Shown piece by piece: positions 18,598 to 27,455 of a DNA stretch of 64,000 nt. Source of the DNA: Xanthomonas floridensis (GTDB taxonomy: Bacteria > Pseudomonadota > Gammaproteobacteria > Xanthomonadales > Xanthomonadaceae). The position numbers and the translations under genes are program-made. The stretch lies in assembly GCF_001642575.1 (NCBI RefSeq), contig NZ_LXNG01000015.1, positions 53,782 through 117,781 of the forward strand. Reading direction: 5' to 3'. Every line of letters begins with the position of its first letter. Position 1 is the first letter of the stretch. The notes beneath the pieces are model-generated. The model saw only the letters and a list, made by a program, of their open reading frames with translations. It ran no database searches and was not told the DNA's origin.

Positions 18598-19268
18598 GGC
18601 GCATTGGTCTGCGGCAGCTGGTTCATTGCGGCCCGGACTGGATCGCGGCGCGTCCCAGGTCACTGCAGGGCACTCACCGACCCGGCATGTGCCGCACGCG
18701 TAGTTGGCGACACGCCCAACGTTACCGGCAGCGGCAGTGCCGACAGCGGCAGACGCCGTGTCGTCGCCCTCAACGCTTCCAGACCGCACACCCTGCCGCT
18801 CGGCGTCCCGGCCACTCGACCGGCACCCAACCGCGCGGCGCGGCCGAAACCCTTGCAGCCTTGGTCATGCGCAGGCCCGCCACTGGCTGCCAGCGGCCCG
18901 CATCGCTGCAGTTGCGCGACGATGCTCCACCACGGTGTCGACGACGGCAGCGGAAGAACACCGCTCAACATTCGACTTTGCTCGGCTTGATTGCGGACAG
19001 CCGCCTGCACCTGTCAGCGCACGGCAATGCGCCACTGGAGAATCGCCTGTCGCCTGTCGCCTGTCGCCCGTCGCCTATCGCCCATTGCCGATTGCCACTT
19101 ACCCGAAAGCGCCACACAGGGTGCGGCAGATTGCCGCAGGCGGCTGCACGCAAGGTACAGCCCAGCAACACCGGGCCGCGCCACCCTCACCGCCCGCTGA
19201 CAGCTGAACCGGTTTGCTTGCCGGGCCTTCGCATGGGGAGGACAATATGGTTTCAGCACATTGACACG
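18598..19268. other. 671-base gene-free spacer upstream of dxs
   Basis: Only weak frames occur, without codon bias or credible starts. The clear structure is a heptamer repeat at 19045-19085, listed separately. The dxs promoter must lie in its right-hand end, but no consensus pair stands out. Confidence 0.5.
19045..19085 (+). repeat. Heptanucleotide tandem repeat
   Basis: About five and a half copies of a 7-base unit GCCTGTC: three exact, then GCCCGTC and GCCTATC. Such arrays are prone to slippage. It lies about 180 bases upstream of the dxs start codon. Confidence 0.8.
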
Positions 19269-21188
19269 ATGATGATCGACTCCACCCGCTATCCGCGCCT
19301 GTCGCGCATCCAGACTCCCGACGACCTGCGCAGCTTCGACGAAGCCGAGCTTGCGGCGATCGCCGAGGAGCTGCGCGCCTATCTCATCGAATCGGTCGGC
19401 AAGAGCGGCGGGCACTTCGCAGCCGGGCTGGGCGTGATCGAACTCACCGTCGCCCTGCACTACCTGTATCAGACCCCGGTCGATCAGCTGGTGTGGGACG
19501 TCGGGCATCAGACCTACCCGCACAAGATCCTGACCGGGCGGCGCGACCAGATCCACACCGTCAAGCAGAAGGACGGCGTGGCGCCGTTTCCCAAGCGCGA
19601 AGAGAGCGTCTACGACACCTTCGGCGTGGGCCATTCGTCCACCTCGATCTCCGCCGCGCTCGGCATGGCCATCGCCGCGCAGCGCAATGGCGACGACCGC
19701 AAGGTGGTGGCGGTGATCGGCGATGGCGCGATGACCGCCGGCATGGTCTACGAGGCGCTCAACCACGCCGGTGGCATGGATCCGGAACCGAACCTGCTGG
19801 TGATCCTCAACGACAACCGCATGTCGATCTCCGAAGCGGTCGGCGGGCTGACCAAGATGCTGGGCCGCGCCAGCGGCAGCCGCACGCTCAACGCCATCCG
19901 CGAAGGCGGCAAGAAGATCCTCGGCGACAAGAAGAACAACCCCACTGCGCGCTTCGTGCGGCGCTGGGAAGAACACTGGAAAGGCATGTTCGTGCCGTCC
20001 ACGCTGTTCGAGGAAATGGGTTTCCATTACACAGGTCCCATCGATGGCCACGACCTGCCCTGCCTGGTCGGCGCGCTCAAGACCCTGAAGACCCTCAAGG
20101 GCCCGCAGCTGCTGCACGTGATCACCACCAAGGGCAAGGGCTACGAGCTGGCCGAAGGCGACCAGATCGGCTATCACGCGGTCGGCCCGTTCGATCCGAG
20201 CAAGGGCCTGGTCGCCAAGACGGGCGCCAAGAAGCCGACCTATACCGATATCTTCAGCGACTGGGTCTGCGACATGGCCGCCGCCGAGCCCAGGTTGCTG
20301 GTGATTACCCCGGCAATGCGCGAAGGCTCGGGCCTGGTGCGCTTCAGCAAGGAATACCCGCAGCGTTACTTCGATGTGGCCATTGCCGAGCAGCACGCGG
20401 TGACGTTGGCCGCCGGCATGGCGACCCAGGGCGCCAAGCCGGTGGTGGCGATCTATTCCACCTTCCTGCAGCGCGGCTACGACCAGCTGGTGCACGACGT
20501 GGCGGTACAGAAGCTCGACGTGCTGTTTGCGATCGACCGCGGTGGCGTGGTCGGCCCGGATGGCGCCACCCATGCCGGCAATCTGGACCTGAGCTTCCTG
20601 CGCTGCGTGCCGCATATGGTGGTGATGGCGCCGGCCGACGAAGCCGAATGTCGCCAGATGTTGAGCACCGGCGTGCACTACGCAGGCCCGGCCGCGGTGC
20701 GTTACCCGCGCGGCACCGGCCCGGGCGTGGCACTGGAAGCCTCGCTGACCACCCTGCCGATCGGCAAGGCGCAGTTGCGCCACAGCGGCACGCGTATCGC
20801 CCTGCTGGGCTTCGGCGCGTGCGTGGACGCGGCCGAGGCCGTGGGCCGCGAGCTTGGCCTCACCGTGGTCAACATGCGCTTCGTCAAACCGCTGGACAAG
20901 GCGATGCTGCTGGAGCTTGCCCGGACCCACGACGGCTTCGTCACCATCGAAGACAACGTGGTTGCCGGCGGCGCGGGCTCGGGCGTCTCCGAGTTGCTCA
21001 ACGCCGAAGGCGTGCTGATGGCCATGCTGCACCTGGGCCTGCCGGACAGCTTCCAGCACCACGCCAGCCGCGAAGATCTGCTGGCCGAAGCCGGCATCGA
21101 CCAGGCTGGCATCCGCGCCGCAGTGCTCACGCGCTGGCCGCAACTAATGGCCACCAGCGCGCCGACGCTGAACGCCGCGGCGGGCTGA
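19269..21188 (+). CDS. dxs: 1-deoxy-D-xylulose-5-phosphate synthase
   Basis: A 639-residue thiamine-diphosphate enzyme. It joins pyruvate and glyceraldehyde-3-phosphate as the first step of the MEP isoprenoid pathway, and also feeds thiamine and pyridoxal synthesis. The ThDP motif spans [11 protein letters not shown] to LNDNRMSIS. The transketolase-type second domain has [15 protein letters not shown], and the C-terminal domain follows ([11 protein letters not shown]). The start ATG at 19269 ([11 protein letters not shown]) is the first plausible one before the conserved [21 protein letters not shown]; the frame stays open far upstream without meaning. It is monocistronic, ended by a strong terminator. 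Undecaprenyl phosphate for xanthan derives from this pathway. Confidence 0.96.
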   Translation: MMIDSTRYPRLSRIQTPDDLRSFDEAELAAIAEELRAYLIESVGKSGGHFAAGLGVIELTVALHYLYQTPVDQLVWDVGHQTYPHKILTGRRDQIHTVKQKDGVAPFPKREESVYDTFGVGHSSTSISAALGMAIAAQRNGDDRKVVAVIGDGAMTAGMVYEALNHAGGMDPEPNLLVILNDNRMSISEAVGGLTKMLGRASGSRTLNAIREGGKKILGDKKNNPTARFVRRWEEHWKGMFVPSTLFEEMGFHYTGPIDGHDLPCLVGALKTLKTLKGPQLLHVITTKGKGYELAEGDQIGYHAVGPFDPSKGLVAKTGAKKPTYTDIFSDWVCDMAAAEPRLLVITPAMREGSGLVRFSKEYPQRYFDVAIAEQHAVTLAAGMATQGAKPVVAIYSTFLQRGYDQLVHDVAVQKLDVLFAIDRGGVVGPDGATHAGNLDLSFLRCVPHMVVMAPADEAECRQMLSTGVHYAGPAAVRYPRGTGPGVALEASLTTLPIGKAQLRHSGTRIALLGFGACVDAAEAVGRELGLTVVNMRFVKPLDKAMLLELARTHDGFVTIEDNVVAGGAGSGVSELLNAEGVLMAMLHLGLPDSFQHHASREDLLAEAGIDQAGIRAAVLTRWPQLMATSAPTLNAAAG

Positions 21189-21229
21189 TCCCGCCACGCT
21201 GCCACATCGCCGCCAGCGGCAATCGCAGT

Positions 21230-21266
21230 AAACCGGCATGTACCGCGTGTACATGCCGGTTTTTTC
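21230..21266 (+). terminator. Strong intrinsic terminator of dxs
   Basis: The arms CCGGCATGTAC and GTACATGCCGG form an 11-bp stem around a 5-base loop, flanked by AAA and a run of six T. The A and T tracts on both sides could also let it work on the minus strand, ending the converging operon. Confidence 0.9.
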
Positions 21267-21424
21267 TTTGCCGGATCCGCTCGGTGCTTGCCAGAGCGGG
21301 CCATGTCCGCGACGACCTGTCGTATCCCCGCCCGCCTCTGTTGCGGTCATCGCAGGCACGCGCCGCCCCCAATGCCGACACCGGGCCGACAACCGGGCTG
21401 ACGCCGCACAGCTGCGCGCAAGAT

Positions 21425-22678
21425 CTACGCCGGCACCGCGCCGGTACGCTGGAATCCGTCCACCAGCTCCACGATGCGGCCACGCGCCTGCATGTCGTGC
21501 AGCTCCCTCTGCAGCCGAAACACCCCCGGGTCCGGCTCGGGAGACGCCAGTGCCTTGCGCAATAGCACCGGCAGCCCATCCAGCTCCCGCAGCCACCATG
21601 CCGCACCGGCGGCCTGCAACCGCGCGGCGTGGTCGAACTGGTCGTAGTCCAGTGGATACACGATGGACGGCAGCCCGGCGGACAGGCAGGCGTACAGGAT
21701 GCCGGCGCCGCCGTGGTGAACCACCAACGCGTAGCGATGCAGGTGCTGCGCATAGTCCACGTAGGGCAGACGCCGATAGTTGTCGCAGGCTGGCTGCAGC
21801 GGCGCGGCGGTATCGCCATCGCTGAAGTGGAACACCACCTCGGGAAACTGCGGCGCCAGCGCGCGCAGCACCGCATCCATGCGCTGTTTGACCCATTGCA
21901 GGTGCGTGCCCAGGGTCACCAGCACATGCCGCCGCCCGGCGAGAAACTGCGGTGCCTGCACGGCTGCCGGGGGCGTGCACAACTGCGGCCCGACAAAGCG
22001 CAGCGCGGCGGGCCAGCGCTGCGCGAATTCGAACGACGGCACGCCCAAGGCCAGGATGCACTGCGGCGAGTACACCGCCTCGCTGCCATCGTTGCGGTAC
22101 AGCGCCGGCAGTCCGCAGGCCCGCATCTGCCGCCGGTAGCAGGCATGCAGGGTGCGCTTGAAGCCGCGGGTGAGCCGCCGGGCAATCGCATGCCAGGCAC
22201 GCTGGCGCAGCGTAGTCGCAGGCAGCAGACCACCGAAGTAAGCCGGCGGCCCGTCGCCGGTTTCGATCACGCAGGGCGACGGCATGCTGGTCCACCAGGC
22301 GATGCCCATCGCCTGCGCCGCCAGCCCGGCACTGGGCAGGGTGAAATCGGCGATCACCAGATCCGGCCGCCGCGTGCGCCAACGCGCCTGCAACGCATCG
22401 CCCACCTGCGCCATCAATCCCAGCGCGTCATGCAGCTGCCGGCGCAGACGCACGGGGTGATGGCCGACCGCATGCGGCGGGTTGGCGATCTCCAGCAACA
22501 CGCGATCGGCGTGCGCATCCAGCACGCCTGCGCCGCGCAAGCCACATGCCTGGATACGCGCCTGCGCAGCCGGCGTGCTGATCACGTGCACGTCGTGATG
22601 CGGCGCCAGCTGCCGGGCGATGGCCACAATCGGATGCAGATGCCCGCTGTACGGCGGGGCGACCAGATCAATGCGCAT
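21425..22678 (-). CDS. Family 1 (UGT/MGT-like) glycosyltransferase
   Basis: A 417-residue GT-B fold enzyme that moves sugar from a nucleotide donor to a lipophilic acceptor. N-terminal acceptor domain: APPYSGHLHPIVAIARQLA with the catalytic-type His. C-terminal donor domain: HVLVTLGTHLQW, then LVVHHGGAGILYACLSAGLPSIVYPLDYDQFDHAARLQ, the UGT signature with HGGAG and D-Q. Relatives glycosylate macrolides, carotenoids (CrtX) or sterols. It is the last gene of the six-gene overlapping operon; its start overlaps the end of the preceding gene by 11 bases. Acceptor unknown; probably the lipid-like product made by the upstream ketosynthase and reductase. Confidence 0.87.
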   Translation of the reverse strand: MRIDLVAPPYSGHLHPIVAIARQLAPHHDVHVISTPAAQARIQACGLRGAGVLDAHADRVLLEIANPPHAVGHHPVRLRRQLHDALGLMAQVGDALQARWRTRRPDLVIADFTLPSAGLAAQAMGIAWWTSMPSPCVIETGDGPPAYFGGLLPATTLRQRAWHAIARRLTRGFKRTLHACYRRQMRACGLPALYRNDGSEAVYSPQCILALGVPSFEFAQRWPAALRFVGPQLCTPPAAVQAPQFLAGRRHVLVTLGTHLQWVKQRMDAVLRALAPQFPEVVFHFSDGDTAAPLQPACDNYRRLPYVDYAQHLHRYALVVHHGGAGILYACLSAGLPSIVYPLDYDQFDHAARLQAAGAAWWLRELDGLPVLLRKALASPEPDPGVFRLQRELHDMQARGRIVELVDGFQRTGAVPA

Positions 22679-23279
22679 GCACCCTGCCCCGCAACGTCTG
22701 CTGGACCATGGCGACGAAGGCCTGGCACTCCGACAGCACGTCAGCAGTGGTCAGGTAATCCATATGCCCGCAGGCCGGCGCCAGTTGCACCGGCCCACGA
22801 AACAGCGCACGCGAAATCCAGTCGCCGCGCCCCTGCACGCTATGCAGATGCGCGAACGTAGCCGGGTTGCGGCACACCGGGCCGTAGGCGAACACGGCCA
22901 GACGCGCGCGCAGCTCCTGCGGCAGCTGCAGCGCGGTGAGCACCTGCAACCCGCAACTGCCGGCCAGCAGCACCGTCATCGGCGCCTGCGCGAGCAAGGC
23001 CTGCACGCTCATACGATCGCTATGCGCCACGCGCGCCGCACGCGCGGCCAGGTATTGGCGTGCGTTGGAGACGCTGGCGCGCCACAGCGCAACGCGACGG
23101 TGCGGCGCCATGTCGCTGCGGTATGGGTAATTGCATGCGATCAACTGCCGGTCATCGCCGTGCAGCTGCTGTAGAAAATCGCGTTGCTGTCCGCTCAATG
23201 CGCAGCTTGCCGGATCGCTCTGCCCGGTGAGGAAGGCGATCTGCAGTGGCGACGCGTCACTGCGCACGGAAGCGACCAT
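22668..23279 (-). CDS. Small alpha/beta-hydrolase-like protein
   Basis: A 203-residue protein. ATG at 23279 lies inside the end of the preceding glycosyltransferase gene (23-base overlap). The layout suggests an alpha/beta hydrolase: strand LQIAFLTGQS, then TVLLAGSCGLQVL (G-S-C-G resembling a nucleophile elbow), and a C-terminal GHMDYL offering a His. The order Ser, late His fits a lipase/thioesterase fold, but I cannot identify the acid residue, so the assignment is inference. A role releasing or transferring an acyl chain in the operon's pathway is possible. Confidence 0.65.
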   Translation of the reverse strand: MVASVRSDASPLQIAFLTGQSDPASCALSGQQRDFLQQLHGDDRQLIACNYPYRSDMAPHRRVALWRASVSNARQYLAARAARVAHSDRMSVQALLAQAPMTVLLAGSCGLQVLTALQLPQELRARLAVFAYGPVCRNPATFAHLHSVQGRGDWISRALFRGPVQLAPACGHMDYLTTADVLSECQAFVAMVQQTLRGRVHAH

Positions 23280-24408
23280 CTGCCAGCACGCGGTAACGTC
23301 GCGTGCGCCAGGCGATGCTGCGTACGCAGGCCGCGTGCAGCAGGTGCAGCGGCTGCAGGCATTCGGCCAGGACCGACAGCACCGGCCGATGGCGTACCGC
23401 CCCGGTGCTGCGCCACTGCACCACACACAGCAGCAGCGCACGCAGCAGCAAGAGCGTCGCCCCGCATGCGATGGACCAGCCACCGGGCTGCACGCAGATG
23501 CCGAGCAACAGGGCCACCAACAACACCGGCGGCAACCCCTGCAGCACCGAGATGGCACCGGCGATACCGATGCGCTGACGGCGCAGCAGGATCAAGGCGA
23601 ACAGCATCCAGCGATGCATCTGACGGGCATAGCTGGGCAGATCCGGCATGGCGGTGCGCATCGCCACCGGGGCGATGGATTGCCGGATGCGGCCACCACG
23701 GTCGCGCACCAGGGCGGCCACGGCCAGATCGTCGGTGAGCTGGTCCAGCACGCCGCCAAGACCGCCCCAGGCACGCAGGCGTTCGGTACGCGCGGCGTAG
23801 CACATGCCGTTGATGGTCAGCGGCGCGGCGAACGGCAACCAGCCCAGGTAGGTGAGCGCGGCATTGTTGTTGACGAACTGCGCCAGCAGCCGCCCGGCCA
23901 GGGTGTCGCTGTCGCGGTAATGCGGCAACGCGGTGACCAGGTCGGCGTGCTGCAGATCGCGCAGCAACTGCGCCAGCGCCGCTGCGCTCAGCTGCGCATC
24001 GTCATCCAGCACCAGGCTGATCGGCGCCTGCACCTGCGCAAGCGCCGCCTGCAGCTTCCACGCCTTCGGATTGAGATCCGGCGGCGCGGCGGGCACCTGC
24101 ATGCGGGTAATGCGTACCTGCCGATACTGCGCCACCAGCGCATCGGCCACCGTGTTGCCGGCGCGGTCGTCTGCGTCCAGCAGCCACAGGAAATGCGCCT
24201 GCGGCAACGCCTGCAGGTTGGCGGCCAGCACCTGCTGCAGATGCGCGTCGCCCCCCAGGATGGGCTGCAGGATCGTCACATCCGCCTGGCTGGCTGCAGC
24301 GTCGTGCAATGGCGCCATGCGTGCGCGGCGTATCACCCACACCGCCGCGACGGTCTTGACGATGAGCAGGACCAGATAGAGCACAGCCAGGGCCGACACT
24401 AGGCCCAT
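23257..24408 (-). CDS. Family 2 glycosyltransferase, ceramide glucosyltransferase/HpnI-like
   Basis: A 383-residue membrane enzyme. An N-terminal membrane helix (LVSALAVLYLVLLIVKTV) is followed by a GT-A catalytic domain: LWLLDADDRAGN, the DXD-like LVLDDDAQL, a TDDLAVA acid motif, and QMHRW matching the processive-type (Q/R)XXRW signature. C-terminal hydrophobic helices come after. This order matches ceramide glucosyltransferases and hopanoid HpnI, which add a sugar to a lipid at the inner membrane. It overlaps both neighbours (10 bases upstream gene, 23 bases downstream gene). Confidence 0.87.
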   Translation of the reverse strand: MGLVSALAVLYLVLLIVKTVAAVWVIRRARMAPLHDAAASQADVTILQPILGGDAHLQQVLAANLQALPQAHFLWLLDADDRAGNTVADALVAQYRQVRITRMQVPAAPPDLNPKAWKLQAALAQVQAPISLVLDDDAQLSAAALAQLLRDLQHADLVTALPHYRDSDTLAGRLLAQFVNNNAALTYLGWLPFAAPLTINGMCYAARTERLRAWGGLGGVLDQLTDDLAVAALVRDRGGRIRQSIAPVAMRTAMPDLPSYARQMHRWMLFALILLRRQRIGIAGAISVLQGLPPVLLVALLLGICVQPGGWSIACGATLLLLRALLLCVVQWRSTGAVRHRPVLSVLAECLQPLHLLHAACVRSIAWRTRRYRVLADGRFRAQ

Positions 24409-25358
24409 TGCGCCGCCTGCCAGCGGACGAACGCCTCCACGCCCTCGTCCAGACCGACACTGGGCGGGCCCAGATCGGCCAGCGTGCGCTGCGGATTGAA
24501 GGTCTTGGAATACGCGAACACGCCCACGCCGAAGCGCGTGATCGGCGGCTCGCTGCGCAACCGCAGCAAGCGATACGCGCCTTCCACCACGCTGGCCATG
24601 CGCAGCGCCGTGCCGATGCGCACCTCACGCTGCGGCAGCGGCAAGTGCAGGCGTGCCAGCACATCCAGCAACAGTTGCTGCACGTCCACCGGCTGCGCAT
24701 TGGTGAGGTTGTAGGCGCGCTGCAGCTGCGGTGCGGTGGCAGCGCGGTAGAGGTAATCGCACAGCGCATCGATGTAGATCAGATCGCCGATCACCGGCCG
24801 GGTCTGGCCGACAAAACGCGGCAGCGCGCCCTTGCGGGCCGCCGCGATCACGCGCGGAAACAGCACCGTATCGCCCGGCCCGAACACCGCACGCGGGCGC
24901 AACACCGACCATTGGCCCGGATACGTCTCAAGCAACGTTTCACCCAGGTACTTGGTCTGCGCATAGGTGCTGACGAAGGCCGGGCCGATGGGGCTGTCCT
25001 CATCCAGGTCGTACTGATGTTCCTCGCGATAGAACACCGAACTGGACGAGACATACAGCAGGCGCGGGCAACCGTGCCGTTTGCAGAAGTCGATGACGTT
25101 GGCGGTGGCCTGCACGTTGTGCTGGTGGAACTGCGCGCGGGTTCCCCACGGCGACGCCAGCGCGGCCGCATGGATCACCACATCCGGTTGCCAGTCCAGC
25201 GCGAACGGCTGGCTCAGATCGATGCGGTGATAGTTGGGCAGCGCGCTCGCGCGCCGACCGATGCCATGGATCTCCACACCGGGCCGCCCCTGGAAACGCC
25301 GCAGGAATGAGCCGCCGACAAAACCGGATGCACCGGTCACGAGAATGCGCAGGCTCAT
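24399..25358 (-). CDS. Extended SDR, NAD(P)-dependent epimerase / 3-beta-HSD-like reductase
   Basis: A 319-residue Rossmann-fold protein. The cofactor motif is VTGASGFVGGSF (TGXXGXXG), the catalytic triad is Ser in YVSSSSVF and Tyr/Lys in STYAQTKYLGE, and there is VLRPRAVFGPGD. The C-terminal part fits 3-beta-hydroxysteroid dehydrogenase-like enzymes, the group that includes OleD, which reduces 2-alkyl-3-keto acids. With a ketosynthase III two genes upstream, reduction of a beta-keto intermediate is a reasonable inference; sugar-nucleotide epimerisation is the alternative. ATG at 25358 overlaps the stop of the preceding gene (ATGA). Confidence 0.85.
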   Translation of the reverse strand: MSLRILVTGASGFVGGSFLRRFQGRPGVEIHGIGRRASALPNYHRIDLSQPFALDWQPDVVIHAAALASPWGTRAQFHQHNVQATANVIDFCKRHGCPRLLYVSSSSVFYREEHQYDLDEDSPIGPAFVSTYAQTKYLGETLLETYPGQWSVLRPRAVFGPGDTVLFPRVIAAARKGALPRFVGQTRPVIGDLIYIDALCDYLYRAATAPQLQRAYNLTNAQPVDVQQLLLDVLARLHLPLPQREVRIGTALRMASVVEGAYRLLRLRSEPPITRFGVGVFAYSKTFNPQRTLADLGPPSVGLDEGVEAFVRWQAAQWA

Positions 25359-26203
25359 CGCCACTCCGGTTGATAACGGTCAAGACTGGGCTGGCAGTGC
25401 GAAGGCAGGATGACCAGCTCCGGATGCGCCTGCGACAGGCCGTGCAGCTGCCGCACGGTGCGCTGGAAGGCAGCCCAGTCGTGCATCACCAGGCGGGTGG
25501 GCCACGCCGGCCATTGCAGTGTCTTCCAGGTTGCCGACGACCACACCGCATCTGCGCACAGCAGCACCTGGCGGTCCTGTTGATCGCGCAGCCACAGCCC
25601 CATCTGCCCCGGCACATGGCCAGGCAGCGGCACAGCGAGCACGCTGCCGTCTTCGAACAGATCGTAGGCACTGCCCAGGCCCTGCCAGGCACCGGTCAAT
25701 GCACGCTGCGGCGCCTGTTCGGCGAACTGCATGCGCCGATCGAAATCGGCCGGCAGCAGCTGCGGCAACAGCGCGCGGCGCAACCCGCCCAACCGCGAAC
25801 AGCCACGCATCTGCGCATAGTCCGCGCGCAGACAGATGAAACGCGCGTTCGGCAGATCGCGCAGGCCACCGATATGGTCGGCGTGGAAGTGCGACACCAG
25901 GCACCAGGCGATCTCGTCCAGCTGCACGCCGCGACGCGCCAGTTGCGCGCCCAGGGTTTCGTGCGCCGGCAGCGTCACCGGCGTGGTCCAGCGGTACAGG
26001 CGTTCCGGCCACGGATCGGTGGCGCGGAAAAAATGCTCCGCATAGCCGGTGTCGTAGAGCAGCGCACCGCGCTGCGGATGCCGGATCAGCACGCTCAAGG
26101 CCGGAAACTCGACCGCATGCCAATGCCCATCGGCGCGCACCATGCGCTCGCAATGCCGGCAATGGCCGATGCGCAGCAGGTCGAGGGAAACGCGCGGCGC
26201 CAT
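25355..26203 (-). CDS. gumP: GumP, metallo-beta-lactamase-fold hydrolase
   Basis: A 282-residue protein with the zinc motif LVSHFHADHIGG (HXHXDH), a later GHVPGQMGLW His, CADAVWS Asp and SHCQP His, completing a dinuclear metal site as in lactonases and glyoxalase II. It starts at an ATG sharing one base with the gumO stop (TGATG) and its stop overlaps the next gene, so translation is coupled both ways. The gumP name follows the historical labelling of this position; evidence for a role in xanthan synthesis is not visible here. A thioesterase or lactonase step after the ketosynthase is my inference. Confidence 0.8.
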   Translation of the reverse strand: MAPRVSLDLLRIGHCRHCERMVRADGHWHAVEFPALSVLIRHPQRGALLYDTGYAEHFFRATDPWPERLYRWTTPVTLPAHETLGAQLARRGVQLDEIAWCLVSHFHADHIGGLRDLPNARFICLRADYAQMRGCSRLGGLRRALLPQLLPADFDRRMQFAEQAPQRALTGAWQGLGSAYDLFEDGSVLAVPLPGHVPGQMGLWLRDQQDRQVLLCADAVWSSATWKTLQWPAWPTRLVMHDWAAFQRTVRQLHGLSQAHPELVILPSHCQPSLDRYQPEWR

Positions 26204-27204
26204 CAGTAGCGCAACACCATGCCGCCGATCGCCAGGCCGGCGCCGGTGCCGAGCAAGGCAACCAGCTCGCCGCGCTGCAGTTGCCGATCCACCACGGCAT
26301 GATGCAAGGCATGCGGCAACGAGGCGGCCACCTGGTTGCCGGTGGTCGGCAGGATGCGCACCACCTGCCCGGCATGCAGCCCCAGCGCGCGCACCACATG
26401 ATCCAGGCCGCCACCGGAGGCCTGGTGCGGCACCAGCCAGCGCAACGCGGTGGCCGCAACCCCTGCCTCGTCCAGCAGCTGCGTCCAGAACGCCGGCAGG
26501 TGACGCGCGGCAAACCGATACGCGCCGCGGCCATCCATCCAGAACAGGCGCGGGGCTGCGGGTGCGCTTGCTTCTCCGTGCGGCGCGCGGGTGCCGCCGC
26601 CGCCGATGCGGCACAGGTCCGCGCCGTTGCCATAACTGGCAAGGCGGCTGGACAGCAACGCCGAGTCCTGGCCTGCACTGCTGCGCCCGACCACGACCGC
26701 GGCAGCGCCATCGCCGAACAATCCCGCGGTACCGGGGTGGGCATCGTCCAGCCCGGCCGAGGCCACTTCGCTGGAGACGATCAACACGCGCCGATAGCGG
26801 CCCAGGGCCAGCGCACTGGCGGCCATGTCCAGGGCCACCAGGAAGCTCAGGCAGGTGGCATTGACATCGAATGCGGGAATGCCGGAATCGCCCAACCCCA
26901 ATGCGCGCTGGATCAGCACCGCCTGACAGGGAATCGGTTGCTCCATGACCGCACAGGCCGAGATCAGGCAATCGATCTGGCTGCCATCGATGCCGGCATT
27001 GTCCAACGCCTGCCGCGCCGCGGCCGCTCCCATCGACGATGCCGTTTCGCCCTCGCCCACGTAGTGGCGGGTGACAACGCCCAGGCGTGCGGCCGTGGTT
27101 CCGGCCGGCAACTGCCAGCGCGCGTCCAATTCGCTCGAGCTGACTTCGCGCGACGGGACATGGCGTCCGGTGCCCAGGATGCGCAGCGGCAATGCGTTCA
27201 ACAC
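26203..27204 (-). CDS. gumO: GumO, beta-ketoacyl-ACP synthase III-like enzyme
   Basis: A 333-residue thiolase-fold ketosynthase of the FabH/OleA type. The catalytic triad is visible: Cys118 in DVNATCLSFL, His in VPHQASGGG and Asn in TTGNQVAAS. GLFGDGAAAVVVG and the closing LLGTGAGLAIGGMVLRY match the family. Such enzymes condense two acyl thioesters or acyl-CoA with malonyl-ACP. A chromosomal fabH would normally sit in the fab cluster, so this copy is specialised. It heads the six-gene overlapping operon. The start is ambiguous: GTG at 27204 (VLNALPLRILG) or TTG one codon later; the longer open frame upstream reads as non-coding. Confidence 0.85.
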   Translation of the reverse strand: MLNALPLRILGTGRHVPSREVSSSELDARWQLPAGTTAARLGVVTRHYVGEGETASSMGAAAARQALDNAGIDGSQIDCLISACAVMEQPIPCQAVLIQRALGLGDSGIPAFDVNATCLSFLVALDMAASALALGRYRRVLIVSSEVASAGLDDAHPGTAGLFGDGAAAVVVGRSSAGQDSALLSSRLASYGNGADLCRIGGGGTRAPHGEASAPAAPRLFWMDGRGAYRFAARHLPAFWTQLLDEAGVAATALRWLVPHQASGGGLDHVVRALGLHAGQVVRILPTTGNQVAASLPHALHHAVVDRQLQRGELVALLGTGAGLAIGGMVLRY

Positions 27205-27455
27205 GAAAGCTCTCGGCAAAGAAGGCGCGCAGCATACCGTGGCAGGAGCGGCCGGCCTAACCCCGCACGGCCAGTCGCCCTGCCCGATCGCAATGCCATC
27301 CGGGCGGCGCGCGACACGGCTGCGGCGACGGGCGCGGCAAGCGCCGCTCCAAACGGCTGCAAGCACTGCACAACCCATATCGCGGGCGCACCGCAGCAGG
27401 CACTGGCGTGTGCAGACGTGCCTGGGACGCGCGCGCCGCCCTGCGCTTCAGGCGA

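Noticed and set aside
19014..21143. Long minus-strand frame opposite dxs
   Set aside because: No recognisable domain and His/Gln-rich composition typical of a shadow frame.
21425..27204. Reading the six-gene operon as the oleABCD olefin pathway
   Set aside because: The AMP-dependent ligase OleC and a full haloalkane-dehalogenase-like OleB are missing, and two glycosyltransferases are present. Only the KASIII and SDR resemble ole components.
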